Positions 1-6,796 are shown, counted from the first letter of the stretch. The stretch is DNA of 9,406 nt from Bacteroidota bacterium (GCA_008081305.1 VMCP01000134.1:1-9406), one strand, 5' to 3'. Notes: generated by a model from the sequence alone, not told the origin. Numbers and translations are program-made.

Positions 1-1418
1 TATTAAGTCCATACACAAAAATTAACCGTGTTTTTCAAATGGACCCTGCCAATCCACCCCAACCCCCAGCTCCACCAGAAGAAGGACAAGTGCCACCTCC
101 CATGACGGAGATGTTTCCTTTGCAATCTGGCCAGTTTGTGGAATTACAAGGATTTTCTCAAGCATATCGAGACAACATGCAAGAGATAACAAATGAGTTG
201 GAGTTAGCTGCAAGCGCTATTGAAAATGAAGATGCAGAATTTGCAGATTACCTCCGTTTCCGTTGCATGGCATTAAACAGCGATCAATTTATTGAAAGCG
301 ATGTAAAATGGCTGAGTTTAAATTCTCATCTAGATATCATCATAGGGCCTATCGAAAATTATGAAGACAAATTAACAGGGCAAAAAACATCTTTTGAAGC
401 CTATGTATTGGTCAGAGATCAAGAATGGGGCGAAAAACTGAAGAAGTATGTCGCATTATTGCCGGAATTACAAGCAGGATTGCCCGTTGAAGCTGCTTAT
501 AAACCCTCATTAGGACCTGAAGAGACGACCGAAGTAGACGAAGAGGGTAATGAAATCCAAGATATTGTCGAGGAACCTATTGATATTGAAGGATTCCCTC
601 CTTTAATTAAGCCAAGAAAACCCCAAAGTCAATTGGCCGTATTTGACGCGGTGTACTATGCTGGTGATTGTAATGCAGGCAGTAAGACCATCGCAGTTAA
701 CCTTCCAAATGATGAAAATCTTCAGAAGTTTTGGGGTACAAGGCGTTCACAATTGAAAAATACAATGCGCGCGAAATTTGATGAAATAGTAATTCCTATT
801 TCTAAGGAAATTATTCATCGTTCGCAACGAAAGAATATAACCTTTGACGCATTCTTCAATAACGTGATGTTTCATGAAGTGGCTCACGGTTTAGGAATTA
901 AAAACCTGGTGAAAGACCCAGAGAAAACAGTACGTGAAGCTTTGGGACCAGATTACTCTGCCATCGAAGAATGTAAGGCGGATGTTTTAGGGTTGTATAT
1001 GGTTACAAAACTTCAGGAAAAGGGAGAATTAAACGGGGACTTAGAAGATTTTTATGTGACGTTTGTGGCTTCTGTGTACCGTTCTGTGCGTTTTGGTGCA
1101 TCAAGCGCTCACGGCAGAGCAAATATGATCACGTTTAATACTTTAGAATCTTCAGGTTGTTTAGAACGTTCATCCAAAGGATTAAAAGTAGATGTTCAAA
1201 AAATGAAGAAAGCCATCAATGACCTAGCTGCCGAACTTCTTACCTTGCAAGGTGACGGAGATGCAAGTGGGGTCAAGAAAATGCTGGCTGAACGAGGAAT
1301 CATAAATGAGGCTCTCACAGAAGAATTAAAATCTCTTGAAAAAGAGGATATTCCTGTAGACATCATTTTTGAACAAGGAGTGAATGCTTTAGGCTTACAA
1401 AGATTTGAAAAGAAATAA
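1..1418 (+). CDS. Zn-dependent M49-family peptidase (dipeptidyl peptidase III-like), 5' partial
   Basis: This is the C-terminal part of a zinc metallopeptidase related to dipeptidyl peptidase III (M49), which removes dipeptides from peptide N-termini. Numbering from the ATG at 39, the zinc site is HEVAHG (H279, E280, H283), followed 27 residues after H283 by EECKAD (310-315), whose second Glu should be the third zinc ligand, as in the EECRA(D/E) motif of M49. The stretch ending in FDAFFNNVMF before the HEXXH and the GRANMITFN segment later also fit bacterial M49 proteins. The reading frame is open without a stop from position 3 through the ATG at 39 (preceding residues SPYTKINRVFQ resemble internal M49 sequence), so the real start almost certainly lies before the window; ATG 39 is an internal Met. 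Family members are usually well over 500 residues. A Pro-rich stretch (residues 3-21) and an acidic stretch (160-185) look like insertions. No signal peptide can be judged. The prc gene follows 10 bp downstream, suggesting cotranscription. Family confidence is high; the substrate is unknown. Confidence 0.88.
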   Translation, partial: LSPYTKINRVFQMDPANPPQPPAPPEEGQVPPPMTEMFPLQSGQFVELQGFSQAYRDNMQEITNELELAASAIENEDAEFADYLRFRCMALNSDQFIESDVKWLSLNSHLDIIIGPIENYEDKLTGQKTSFEAYVLVRDQEWGEKLKKYVALLPELQAGLPVEAAYKPSLGPEETTEVDEEGNEIQDIVEEPIDIEGFPPLIKPRKPQSQLAVFDAVYYAGDCNAGSKTIAVNLPNDENLQKFWGTRRSQLKNTMRAKFDEIVIPISKEIIHRSQRKNITFDAFFNNVMFHEVAHGLGIKNLVKDPEKTVREALGPDYSAIEECKADVLGLYMVTKLQEKGELNGDLEDFYVTFVASVYRSVRFGASSAHGRANMITFNTLESSGCLERSSKGLKVDVQKMKKAINDLAAELLTLQGDGDASGVKKMLAERGIINEALTEELKSLEKEDIPVDIIFEQGVNALGLQRFEKK

Positions 1419-1428
1419 GAAATAATCA

Positions 1429-3522
1429 ATGAGAAAATGGATGTCGATAACCGGCGTGACCTTATCGGTTGTCGCCTTGGTTTTTTGTGGGAATAGCCCC
1501 TTTTCAAATGAAGATCCCGTTTTAAGAAGGCTAACCTTTACCCTTAATTCACAACATTATCACCCAAGAGAAATAAACGACGAATTTGCTGCCCTAGTAT
1601 TTGAAAATATTTTTGATAACCTAGATGGTAATAAGCAGTTTTTCACGGAGGAAGATGTAACTCGCTTTGGTCAATCAAAAAATAGAATAGACGATGAAAT
1701 CAATGCAGGGCAATTGACATTCTTTGATTCTGTTTGGAGCACCTTGATGCATAGATTGGATAGAATTGAACCAGAGATTCTGTCTGATTTGGAGGGCCCG
1801 CTTGACTATGACGAGCAGGTTCAATTTGAGGTGAGTGTTGAGAATAAAAAGTATCAAAAGGATGTTGATGCGTTAATTGACTACTGGCATCGCTGGACTC
1901 GTTATCAGGTAGTAGATAGAGTCTATAGAAAGCAAAAACAACAAAAGGACTTAGAGAACTCAAAAAAAGATAGCGCCGCCGCTGAAATAAAGATTCTTCC
2001 CTTTGACACCCTGGAACTCAAAGCCAGAAAGGAAACTAAAAAATTCGTGCAGTCTTGGTTCAAGCGATGGCGTAAAATGGATCGCCAAGATCAAATCAGT
2101 TTTTACGGTAATACAATAAGCGAAATATTTGATCCACATACGAATTATTATCCGCCTGCTGACAAGGATAACTTTGATATATCGATGACTGGAAAGTTAG
2201 AGGGTATTGGTGCAACATTAAGTGAGCGAGACGGTTATATCAAAGTGGAGCGAATTGTTCCTGGAAGCGCTAGTTATAAACAAGGCGACTTAAAAGCCGG
2301 AGACTTGATTCTAAAAGTAGCACAAGGTGAAAAAGAGCCCGTTGATGTGGTAGACATGAAGTTAGACGATGCCATTCAGCTTATCCGTGGAAAGAAGGGT
2401 ACTGAAGTCCGTTTAACGGTCAAAAAACCAGATGGGGTAATACAAGTAGTCCCGATTGTTCGTGATGTTGTGGTGATTGAAGAAACCTATGCAAGAAGTG
2501 CCTTGATTAACAAGGATGGCAAAAAGTACGGAATTATTCAATTGCCTAGTTTTTATGCAGATTTTTCACAACGTGGTCGCGGTAGAAATAGTGCGGGTGA
2601 TGTAAGAAAAGAGCTCGAGAAATTAAAAGAGAGCCAAGTAGATGGAATTATATTAGATCTAAGGAACAATGGAGGCGGTAGTTTAGCAGATGCCATCGAA
2701 ATGTCGGGCTTGTTTATTTCATCAGGTCCTATCGTTCAAGTAAAAAATTCAGAAGGAGAAATTCGACAAGCTCAGGATTATAATCCTACCGCCCTGTATG
2801 ATAAGCCATTGGTTATATTAACCAATGCATATAGTGCGTCGGCTTCAGAAATTCTTGCGGCTGCACTACAGGATTATAACCGTGCAGTGGTTGTGGGTAG
2901 TAAAAGCACCTTCGGTAAAGGTACCGTTCAAACCATGGTTCCCTTAAGAGGTGGGACCACCGATGTTTTCCCACGCGGGTTTGGTGATTTAAAAGTCACC
3001 ATTCAAAAATTTTATCGGATTAATGGTGGAACAACTCAGTTAAAAGGAGTTATACCCGATGTGATCGTTCCAGATATTTACGATGGTGTAGATCGGGGAG
3101 AAAAAGAGATGGATTATCACTTAGCCTACGATGAGATTCCAGCCGCGAAGTATAAGGATTACAGCACCAAAGCGTATGATAAGGCGATTTCTAAAGGACG
3201 CGATTGGGTTTCTAAGCAGGAGTATTTTGAAATGGTGCAAAAGCGAGCTAAACAAATCGAAGAAGTACGGAAGGGTATGACCTATTCGTTGAGGCTTGAA
3301 GAATTTGAGCAACAACAGAAAGACTTAGAGGAAAAAGATAAATGGTTCCGAGATTATAAATACCAACGACAGTTTGATACAGCATTCGCACTGCCTTTTG
3401 ATCTAGAAATGGTGGCTTCTGACTCCATAAAACTTCAACAGAAATCGACTTGGATGAGAGGCTACGATAAAGATGCAACAGTAGATGCGGCTATCGAAAT
3501 ATTAGATTGTTGGGCTGACTAG
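1429..3522 (+). CDS. prc: Carboxy-terminal processing (tail-specific) protease, S41A family
   Basis: A 697-residue periplasmic protease of the Prc/Tsp type, close in length to E. coli Prc (682). Such enzymes cleave proteins from their C-terminal tails in the envelope with a Ser-Lys dyad. Visible parts in order: N-terminal signal (MRKWM, then a hydrophobic run ending in LVFC, Cys20, a possible lipobox with an unusual Phe at -1); an all-helical N-terminal domain (about 30-240); a PDZ domain (about 252-343, starting KLEGIGATL); the S41 core (about 365-550) with ILDLRNNGGGS, YSASASEI and TFGKGTVQ; and a C-terminal helical domain (about 560-690) like that of Prc (DUF3340). By alignment to E. coli, the nucleophile is Ser471 and the general base Lys497, with Asp482 matching Asp441; the Ser-Lys spacing is 26 instead of 25. 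The start at 1429 is chosen because it yields the signal peptide; no Shine-Dalgarno is present. The upstream M49 gene ends 10 bp before it, so they probably share a transcript. Confidence 0.95.
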   Translation: MRKWMSITGVTLSVVALVFCGNSPFSNEDPVLRRLTFTLNSQHYHPREINDEFAALVFENIFDNLDGNKQFFTEEDVTRFGQSKNRIDDEINAGQLTFFDSVWSTLMHRLDRIEPEILSDLEGPLDYDEQVQFEVSVENKKYQKDVDALIDYWHRWTRYQVVDRVYRKQKQQKDLENSKKDSAAAEIKILPFDTLELKARKETKKFVQSWFKRWRKMDRQDQISFYGNTISEIFDPHTNYYPPADKDNFDISMTGKLEGIGATLSERDGYIKVERIVPGSASYKQGDLKAGDLILKVAQGEKEPVDVVDMKLDDAIQLIRGKKGTEVRLTVKKPDGVIQVVPIVRDVVVIEETYARSALINKDGKKYGIIQLPSFYADFSQRGRGRNSAGDVRKELEKLKESQVDGIILDLRNNGGGSLADAIEMSGLFISSGPIVQVKNSEGEIRQAQDYNPTALYDKPLVILTNAYSASASEILAAALQDYNRAVVVGSKSTFGKGTVQTMVPLRGGTTDVFPRGFGDLKVTIQKFYRINGGTTQLKGVIPDVIVPDIYDGVDRGEKEMDYHLAYDEIPAAKYKDYSTKAYDKAISKGRDWVSKQEYFEMVQKRAKQIEEVRKGMTYSLRLEEFEQQQKDLEEKDKWFRDYKYQRQFDTAFALPFDLEMVASDSIKLQQKSTWMRGYDKDATVDAAIEILDCWAD

Positions 3523-3524
3523 TT

Positions 3525-4184
3525 TTACTCTTTCCAAAGGCTTTCAAACAGGACTCCTGTAAGCACGAGAATGAGGATATCCAATGCACCTAACAAAAGC
3601 ATATCGGTGTAAACAGAACTAACGAGTACGGGGTTTAAGGTTTTGGTTGAAGCTTTGATGCCAACCAATAAAATCGGGAGAATGATGGGTAAGCTAAGTA
3701 CAGGTGCTAGATATCCAGCGTTTCCCGCTTTGGTGGCAACGGCTCCAACGAATGTAAATACGGCAGAAATCCCTCCAGTGACCAGTAGTATGATACCCAA
3801 ATAAGCGTTGAAGTGCTTTATCGGGAATCCCATAAACCAATTAAAAATGAATAAGTTAATGGCGGTTAATAGTAACATATTCGCCCAGCCATATATTATT
3901 TTACTCCATAATAATTGGGAATTGGATGCAATTTGACTCCAAAAAATCCATCTACCCGAAGAAACCATAGTGAAGTTTTTTGATACTCCCTGTACAGTGC
4001 TCAATATTAAGGAAATCCAAAAAATACTATTCCAAACACTTTCTAGGATTCTTGGCTGTGATAGCATGGTCAATAACCCAACGATGGCTAGCTGCAAAAT
4101 AGCCGCTGCCAAAACAGTTGGCCGTTTTTTATCAATAAGCCATTCTAGTTGTACGAGTTGAAGTACCTTGGCAATGTGTTGCAT
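3525..4184 (-). CDS. ccmB: Heme exporter / cytochrome c maturation membrane protein CcmB
   Basis: A 219-residue, strongly hydrophobic protein with six likely membrane helices (about 24-42, 50-67, 96-118, 127-150, 156-177, 190-212), the size and topology of CcmB. In System I cytochrome c biogenesis, CcmB is the permease of the CcmAB ABC module in the inner membrane that drives release of holo-CcmE. Supporting segments are VWNSIFWISLI (50-60), where CcmB proteins carry a conserved W-x-(A/S)-(L/I)-FW, and APVLSLPIILPILL (160-173), the Pro-rich motif in helix five typical of the family. The start codon (complement of 4182-4184) is the first Met of the frame and lies 8 bp from the 16-bp palindrome in the divergent gap, implying a very short leader. 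Its stop is 2 bp from that of prc on the other strand, so nothing is cotranscribed downstream; no ccmA, ccmC or ccmE is visible, although Bacteroidota often keep ccmC/ccsA-type genes next to it. Confidence 0.88.
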   Translation of the reverse strand: MQHIAKVLQLVQLEWLIDKKRPTVLAAAILQLAIVGLLTMLSQPRILESVWNSIFWISLILSTVQGVSKNFTMVSSGRWIFWSQIASNSQLLWSKIIYGWANMLLLTAINLFIFNWFMGFPIKHFNAYLGIILLVTGGISAVFTFVGAVATKAGNAGYLAPVLSLPIILPILLVGIKASTKTLNPVLVSSVYTDMLLLGALDILILVLTGVLFESLWKE

Positions 4185-4199
4185 CTTTGGTTACCTTCG
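4168..4199 (+). promoter_or_regulatory. Candidate promoter for accC (TTG / TACCTTCG)
   Basis: On the plus strand, TTG at 4168-4170 is followed after 21 bp by TACCTTCG at 4192-4199, matching the Bacteroidota pattern of a TTG-containing -33 element and a TAnnTTTG -7 element with one mismatch in the latter. Transcription would begin near 4206 and leave a leader of about 25 nt before the accC start at 4231. The -33 element lies inside the 5' end of ccmB on the opposite strand. Confidence 0.4.
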
Positions 4200-4207
4200 C
4201 GAAGGTA
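4192..4207. promoter_or_regulatory. 16-bp perfect palindrome in the ccmB/accC divergent gap
   Basis: The sequence TACCTTCGCGAAGGTA reads identically on both strands and sits in the middle of the 46-bp gap between the divergent starts of ccmB (4184) and accC (4231). Each strand reads TACCTTCG, one mismatch from the Bacteroidota -7 element TAnnTTTG, so the palindrome may be two overlapping -7 boxes forming a bidirectional promoter. A dimeric repressor or activator operator is the alternative. Seen: the symmetry and placement. Inferred: the function. Confidence 0.6.
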
Positions 4208-4230
4208 TATTAAAACGATTCAAACCACTG

Positions 4231-5724
4231 ATGTTTTCCAAGATTCTAATAGCAAATCGAGGTGAGATTGCCCTAAGGGTAATGCGCACATGTCGAGAAA
4301 TGGGTATTAAAACTGTGGCAGTGTATAGTACTCCAGATAAATTAGCGCGTCATACTCGTTATGCCGATGAGGCCTATTGGGTGGGTGAAGGCCCTGGATC
4401 AGAAAGTTATTTGCTCTCTGAGAAAATTATTGAAATTGCAAAGAAAACAGGTTCAGAAGCCATCCATCCGGGTTATGGTTTCTTATCAGAAAATGCATCA
4501 TTTGCTCGGCGTTTGAAAGAGGAGAACATCGTACTTATTGGTCCAACAGCCGAGGCAATGGAAATAATGGGAAGTAAGATTGCGAGTAAACAAGCGGTTG
4601 AGAAATACGGTGTCCCATTGGTTCCGGGTATAAACGAGGCTGTTGTGGAGCCAGAGGCGGCCTTGGAAGTAGCAAAGAAAATAGGCTTTCCTGTTCTTAT
4701 CAAAGCTTCTGCCGGTGGTGGCGGTAAAGGAATGCGTGCTGTCTACGAGGAAGATACTTTTTTAGAGTCTCTGAAAACTGCTCAAAATGAAGCACGTAAC
4801 TCATTTGGTGATGATCGGGTTTTTATAGAAAAATACGTTGGGAACCCCAGACATATTGAATTCCAAATATTAGCCGATAACCATGGAAATACTTGTCACT
4901 TATTTGAAAGAGAATGTAGCATACAGCGGAGACATCAAAAATTAGTAGAGGAAGCCCCTAGTGCGGTATTAGATGATGCATTACGTACACAAATGGGAGA
5001 GGCGGCTGTAAATGTTGCTAAGGCGTGTAATTACTCAGGAGCGGGAACCGTTGAATTTCTTTTAGGGGATAATCGGGAATTCTATTTTCTTGAAATGAAT
5101 ACCCGTCTTCAAGTAGAACATCCGGTTACGGAGATGATAACAGGTTTAGATTTGGTGAAGTGCCAAATTGAGGCTGCTGCCAATATGCCCTTGACCTTTA
5201 CACAAGAGGATTTAAAAATGAACGGTCATTCATTGGAGTTGAGGGTTTGTGCAGAGGACCCTTACCAGCAGTTTTTACCTAATATAGGAAAGGTAAAAAC
5301 CTATCAAATCCCAACAGGCCCTGGAATCCGAATCGACGATTGCATGGAATCAAACATGGAGATTCCTATTTATTACGACAATATGTTGGCAAAGCTTATT
5401 GTTTGGGGTTCGAATAGACAGGAGGCCATCTCAAGAATGAAGAGAGCCATATCTGAATATGTGGTTACGGGGATACAAACAACCTTGCCATTTGGTGAGT
5501 TTGTGATGAATCATAAAGCTTTCATTGATGGGGATTTTAATACACATTTCATTCAAGATCATTTCGACGCAGAACGAGATCTAACCGGGCCAGATGAAAT
5601 CTCCGATGAGTTAGCTGTAGCAGCCGCTACTTTCTTTGAAGGTTCTAAGAAAGTTAGCCAAGCCAAAAGTTCAAAGGATGAATCCAATAATGAGTGGTAT
5701 GCTAATCGCTCGAGTTTGAGATAA
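4231..5724 (+). CDS. accC: Biotin carboxylase subunit of an acyl-CoA carboxylase (acetyl-/propionyl-CoA type)
   Basis: A 497-residue biotin carboxylase: it uses ATP and bicarbonate to carboxylate biotin on a carrier protein, the first half-reaction of acetyl- or propionyl-CoA carboxylase in the cytosol. Numbering from 4231 it aligns closely with E. coli AccC: N-terminal FSKILIANRGEIALR, HPGYGFLSEN (79-88), Lys158 before the ATP-grasp glycine loop GGGGKG (162-167), RRHQKLVEEAP (Lys237), Glu288 in FLEMN, and TRLQVEHP (291-298) with catalytic Arg292 and Glu296 at the E. coli positions. The domains are pre-ATP-grasp (about 1-112), ATP-grasp (115-320) and C-terminal (335-442). A polar tail of about 50 residues (445-497) exceeds the roughly 450 residues of AccC and is common in Bacteroidota versions. 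An in-frame ATG at 4168 would add 21 residues but would overlap the ccmB start and the palindrome and adds nothing conserved; 4231 gives the canonical N-terminus. The dehydrogenase gene starts 8 bp downstream. Acetyl versus propionyl specificity lies in the carboxyltransferase, which is not in view. Confidence 0.93.
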   Translation: MFSKILIANRGEIALRVMRTCREMGIKTVAVYSTPDKLARHTRYADEAYWVGEGPGSESYLLSEKIIEIAKKTGSEAIHPGYGFLSENASFARRLKEENIVLIGPTAEAMEIMGSKIASKQAVEKYGVPLVPGINEAVVEPEAALEVAKKIGFPVLIKASAGGGGKGMRAVYEEDTFLESLKTAQNEARNSFGDDRVFIEKYVGNPRHIEFQILADNHGNTCHLFERECSIQRRHQKLVEEAPSAVLDDALRTQMGEAAVNVAKACNYSGAGTVEFLLGDNREFYFLEMNTRLQVEHPVTEMITGLDLVKCQIEAAANMPLTFTQEDLKMNGHSLELRVCAEDPYQQFLPNIGKVKTYQIPTGPGIRIDDCMESNMEIPIYYDNMLAKLIVWGSNRQEAISRMKRAISEYVVTGIQTTLPFGEFVMNHKAFIDGDFNTHFIQDHFDAERDLTGPDEISDELAVAAATFFEGSKKVSQAKSSKDESNNEWYANRSSLR

Positions 5725-5732
5725 TCATTTAA

Positions 5733-6680
5733 ATGGAAAAAATACTTGTAGTGGATGATGTATTTGAGTCTTTATTAATCGGACTCGAAAAACATTTGGG
5801 AGCTGAAATTCACTACTATCCTGATATTAATCCAGAAAAAATCCCCCAAAAGCTCAGTGAGGATAACTACACAGGTCTTGTGATACGTTCTAAAATTCGT
5901 ATCAGCAGGGCTTTACTAAGTCATGCGCCAATTTTACAATGGATTGCAAGAGCGGGAAGCGGAATTGATAACATCGATGCAGAGATCGTAGATGATCCTA
6001 ATATCACTGTGATCAATGCAGACGGTGCTAACGCAAATAGTGTTGCGGAACATGTGCTTGGTATGATTCTCGCATTTCAACATCGCTTGATATTGGCTGA
6101 CCAACATGTGAGAATGGGTGAATGGGATAGAGAAGCACATCGCGGAACAGAAATTCGAGGTAAAACGGTAGGCATTGTAGGTGTAGGGCATACAGGGTCA
6201 GCTCTAGCTAAAGTACTATCAGGCTTTGGTGCGCATGTCATTGGCTATGATAAGTATAAAGTAGGTTTTACCACAGATCACGTTGAACAGGTGGACTTTG
6301 AAGAGTTGTGTGTTCAATCTGATATTATATCATTTCATGTTCCATTGAGTGATGAAACTCATTCATTAATCGGTGCAGACTTCTTTGGTAGGATATCCCG
6401 AAAACCACTGGTCATCAATGCTTCTCGCGGCAAAGTAATGGATCTCAATGCAGCAATTACAGCGTTGGAGAAAGGGCAAATAAGTGGATTATGCTTGGCC
6501 GTACTCCCCGATGAGCCACCGCTTAAAAATGACAGTCATCACAACACGAAGTCATACAGAAGACTTTTTGAATTCGAAGATGTAATGTTTTCCCCACATG
6601 TAGCGGGTTGGTCAAAGGAAAGTTACCGAAAAATTTCAGACCGTCTGTTAGAGAACATCTTGAAATACAAGGGAATGTGA
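5733..6680 (+). CDS. NAD-dependent D-2-hydroxyacid dehydrogenase (phosphoglycerate dehydrogenase-like)
   Basis: A 315-residue cytosolic oxidoreductase of the D-isomer-specific 2-hydroxyacid dehydrogenase family, which interconverts 2-hydroxyacids and 2-oxoacids with NAD(H). The Rossmann loop is G150-V-G152-H-T-G155, with Asp173 (GYDKY) positioned to bind the adenosine ribose, favouring NAD over NADP. The catalytic set is visible: Arg232 (NASRGKV), Glu261 (PDEPP) and His289 (SPHVAGWS). RAGSGIDNID and NSVAEHVLGMIL are typical of the serA-like branch. The length matches short forms without the ACT regulatory domain of E. coli SerA. One oddity is that the family's LDV segment reads LAV, with Ala256 where Asp is expected five residues before the catalytic Glu. 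It follows accC by 8 bp, so cotranscription is likely; no Shine-Dalgarno precedes the ATG. The substrate could be 3-phosphoglycerate, glyoxylate/hydroxypyruvate or another 2-oxoacid; the sequence does not decide. Confidence 0.88.
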   Translation: MEKILVVDDVFESLLIGLEKHLGAEIHYYPDINPEKIPQKLSEDNYTGLVIRSKIRISRALLSHAPILQWIARAGSGIDNIDAEIVDDPNITVINADGANANSVAEHVLGMILAFQHRLILADQHVRMGEWDREAHRGTEIRGKTVGIVGVGHTGSALAKVLSGFGAHVIGYDKYKVGFTTDHVEQVDFEELCVQSDIISFHVPLSDETHSLIGADFFGRISRKPLVINASRGKVMDLNAAITALEKGQISGLCLAVLPDEPPLKNDSHHNTKSYRRLFEFEDVMFSPHVAGWSKESYRKISDRLLENILKYKGM

Positions 6681-6693
6681 TAGTGTTGCCCGG

Positions 6694-6718
6694 TTTTGAC
6701 TTTAATGCAATGTCAAAA
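6694..6718 (+). terminator. Weak AT-rich hairpin after the dehydrogenase gene, possible terminator
   Basis: TTTTGAC (6694-6700) and GTCAAAA (6712-6718) form a 7-bp inverted repeat around an 11-nt loop, starting 14 bp after the dehydrogenase stop. It is AT-rich and has no clear U-tract right after it, so it is at best a weak intrinsic terminator for the accC operon; the sequence lies before the receptor promoter. Confidence 0.3.
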
Positions 6719-6746
6719 TATAGACGATTTTCGGGTTAAAATAAAC

Positions 6747-6777
6747 TTGTTAAATCTTTGTTTTTTCGATAAACTTG
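6747..6777 (+). promoter_or_regulatory. Bacteroidota-type promoter for the TonB-dependent receptor gene
   Basis: TTG (6747-6749) and TAAACTTG (6770-6777), 20 bp apart, match the -33 TTG and -7 TAnnTTTG elements known for Bacteroides and Flavobacterium, with one mismatch in the -7 box. Transcription would start near 6784 and give a leader of about 54 nt before the ATG at 6838. The nine-base word ATAAACTTG occurs at both elements (6741-6749 and 6769-6777), a direct repeat 28 bp apart. Confidence 0.5.
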
Positions 6778-6796
6778 CCGTTTAGAAGTTGTACGT

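Noticed and set aside
39..41. ATG at 39 as the true start of the M49 gene
   Set aside because: The frame is open to the window edge, the preceding residues look like internal M49 sequence, and the visible 459 residues are shorter than expected for the family.
1196..1507. Antisense open frame of about 100 codons across the M49/prc junction
   Set aside because: It lies opposite well-supported coding sequence, has biased low-complexity composition and no recognisable domain; the same holds for the other short antisense frames within prc, accC, the dehydrogenase and the receptor gene.
4168..4230. Upstream in-frame ATG giving accC 21 extra residues
   Set aside because: It overlaps the start of ccmB and spans the palindrome; the extra residues are not like any biotin carboxylase N-terminus, whereas Met at 4231 begins the canonical FSKILIANRGEI.
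6689..6735. CCCG (6689-6692) and CGGG (6732-6735) as outer arms of a larger terminator stem
   Set aside because: Only four pairs separated by 39 bases, with no supporting pairing next to the inner hairpin; likely chance.
6750..6760. AATCTTTG as an alternative -7 element for the receptor gene
   Set aside because: It lacks the conserved initial T and has no TTG at suitable spacing upstream; TAAACTTG at 6770 fits better.
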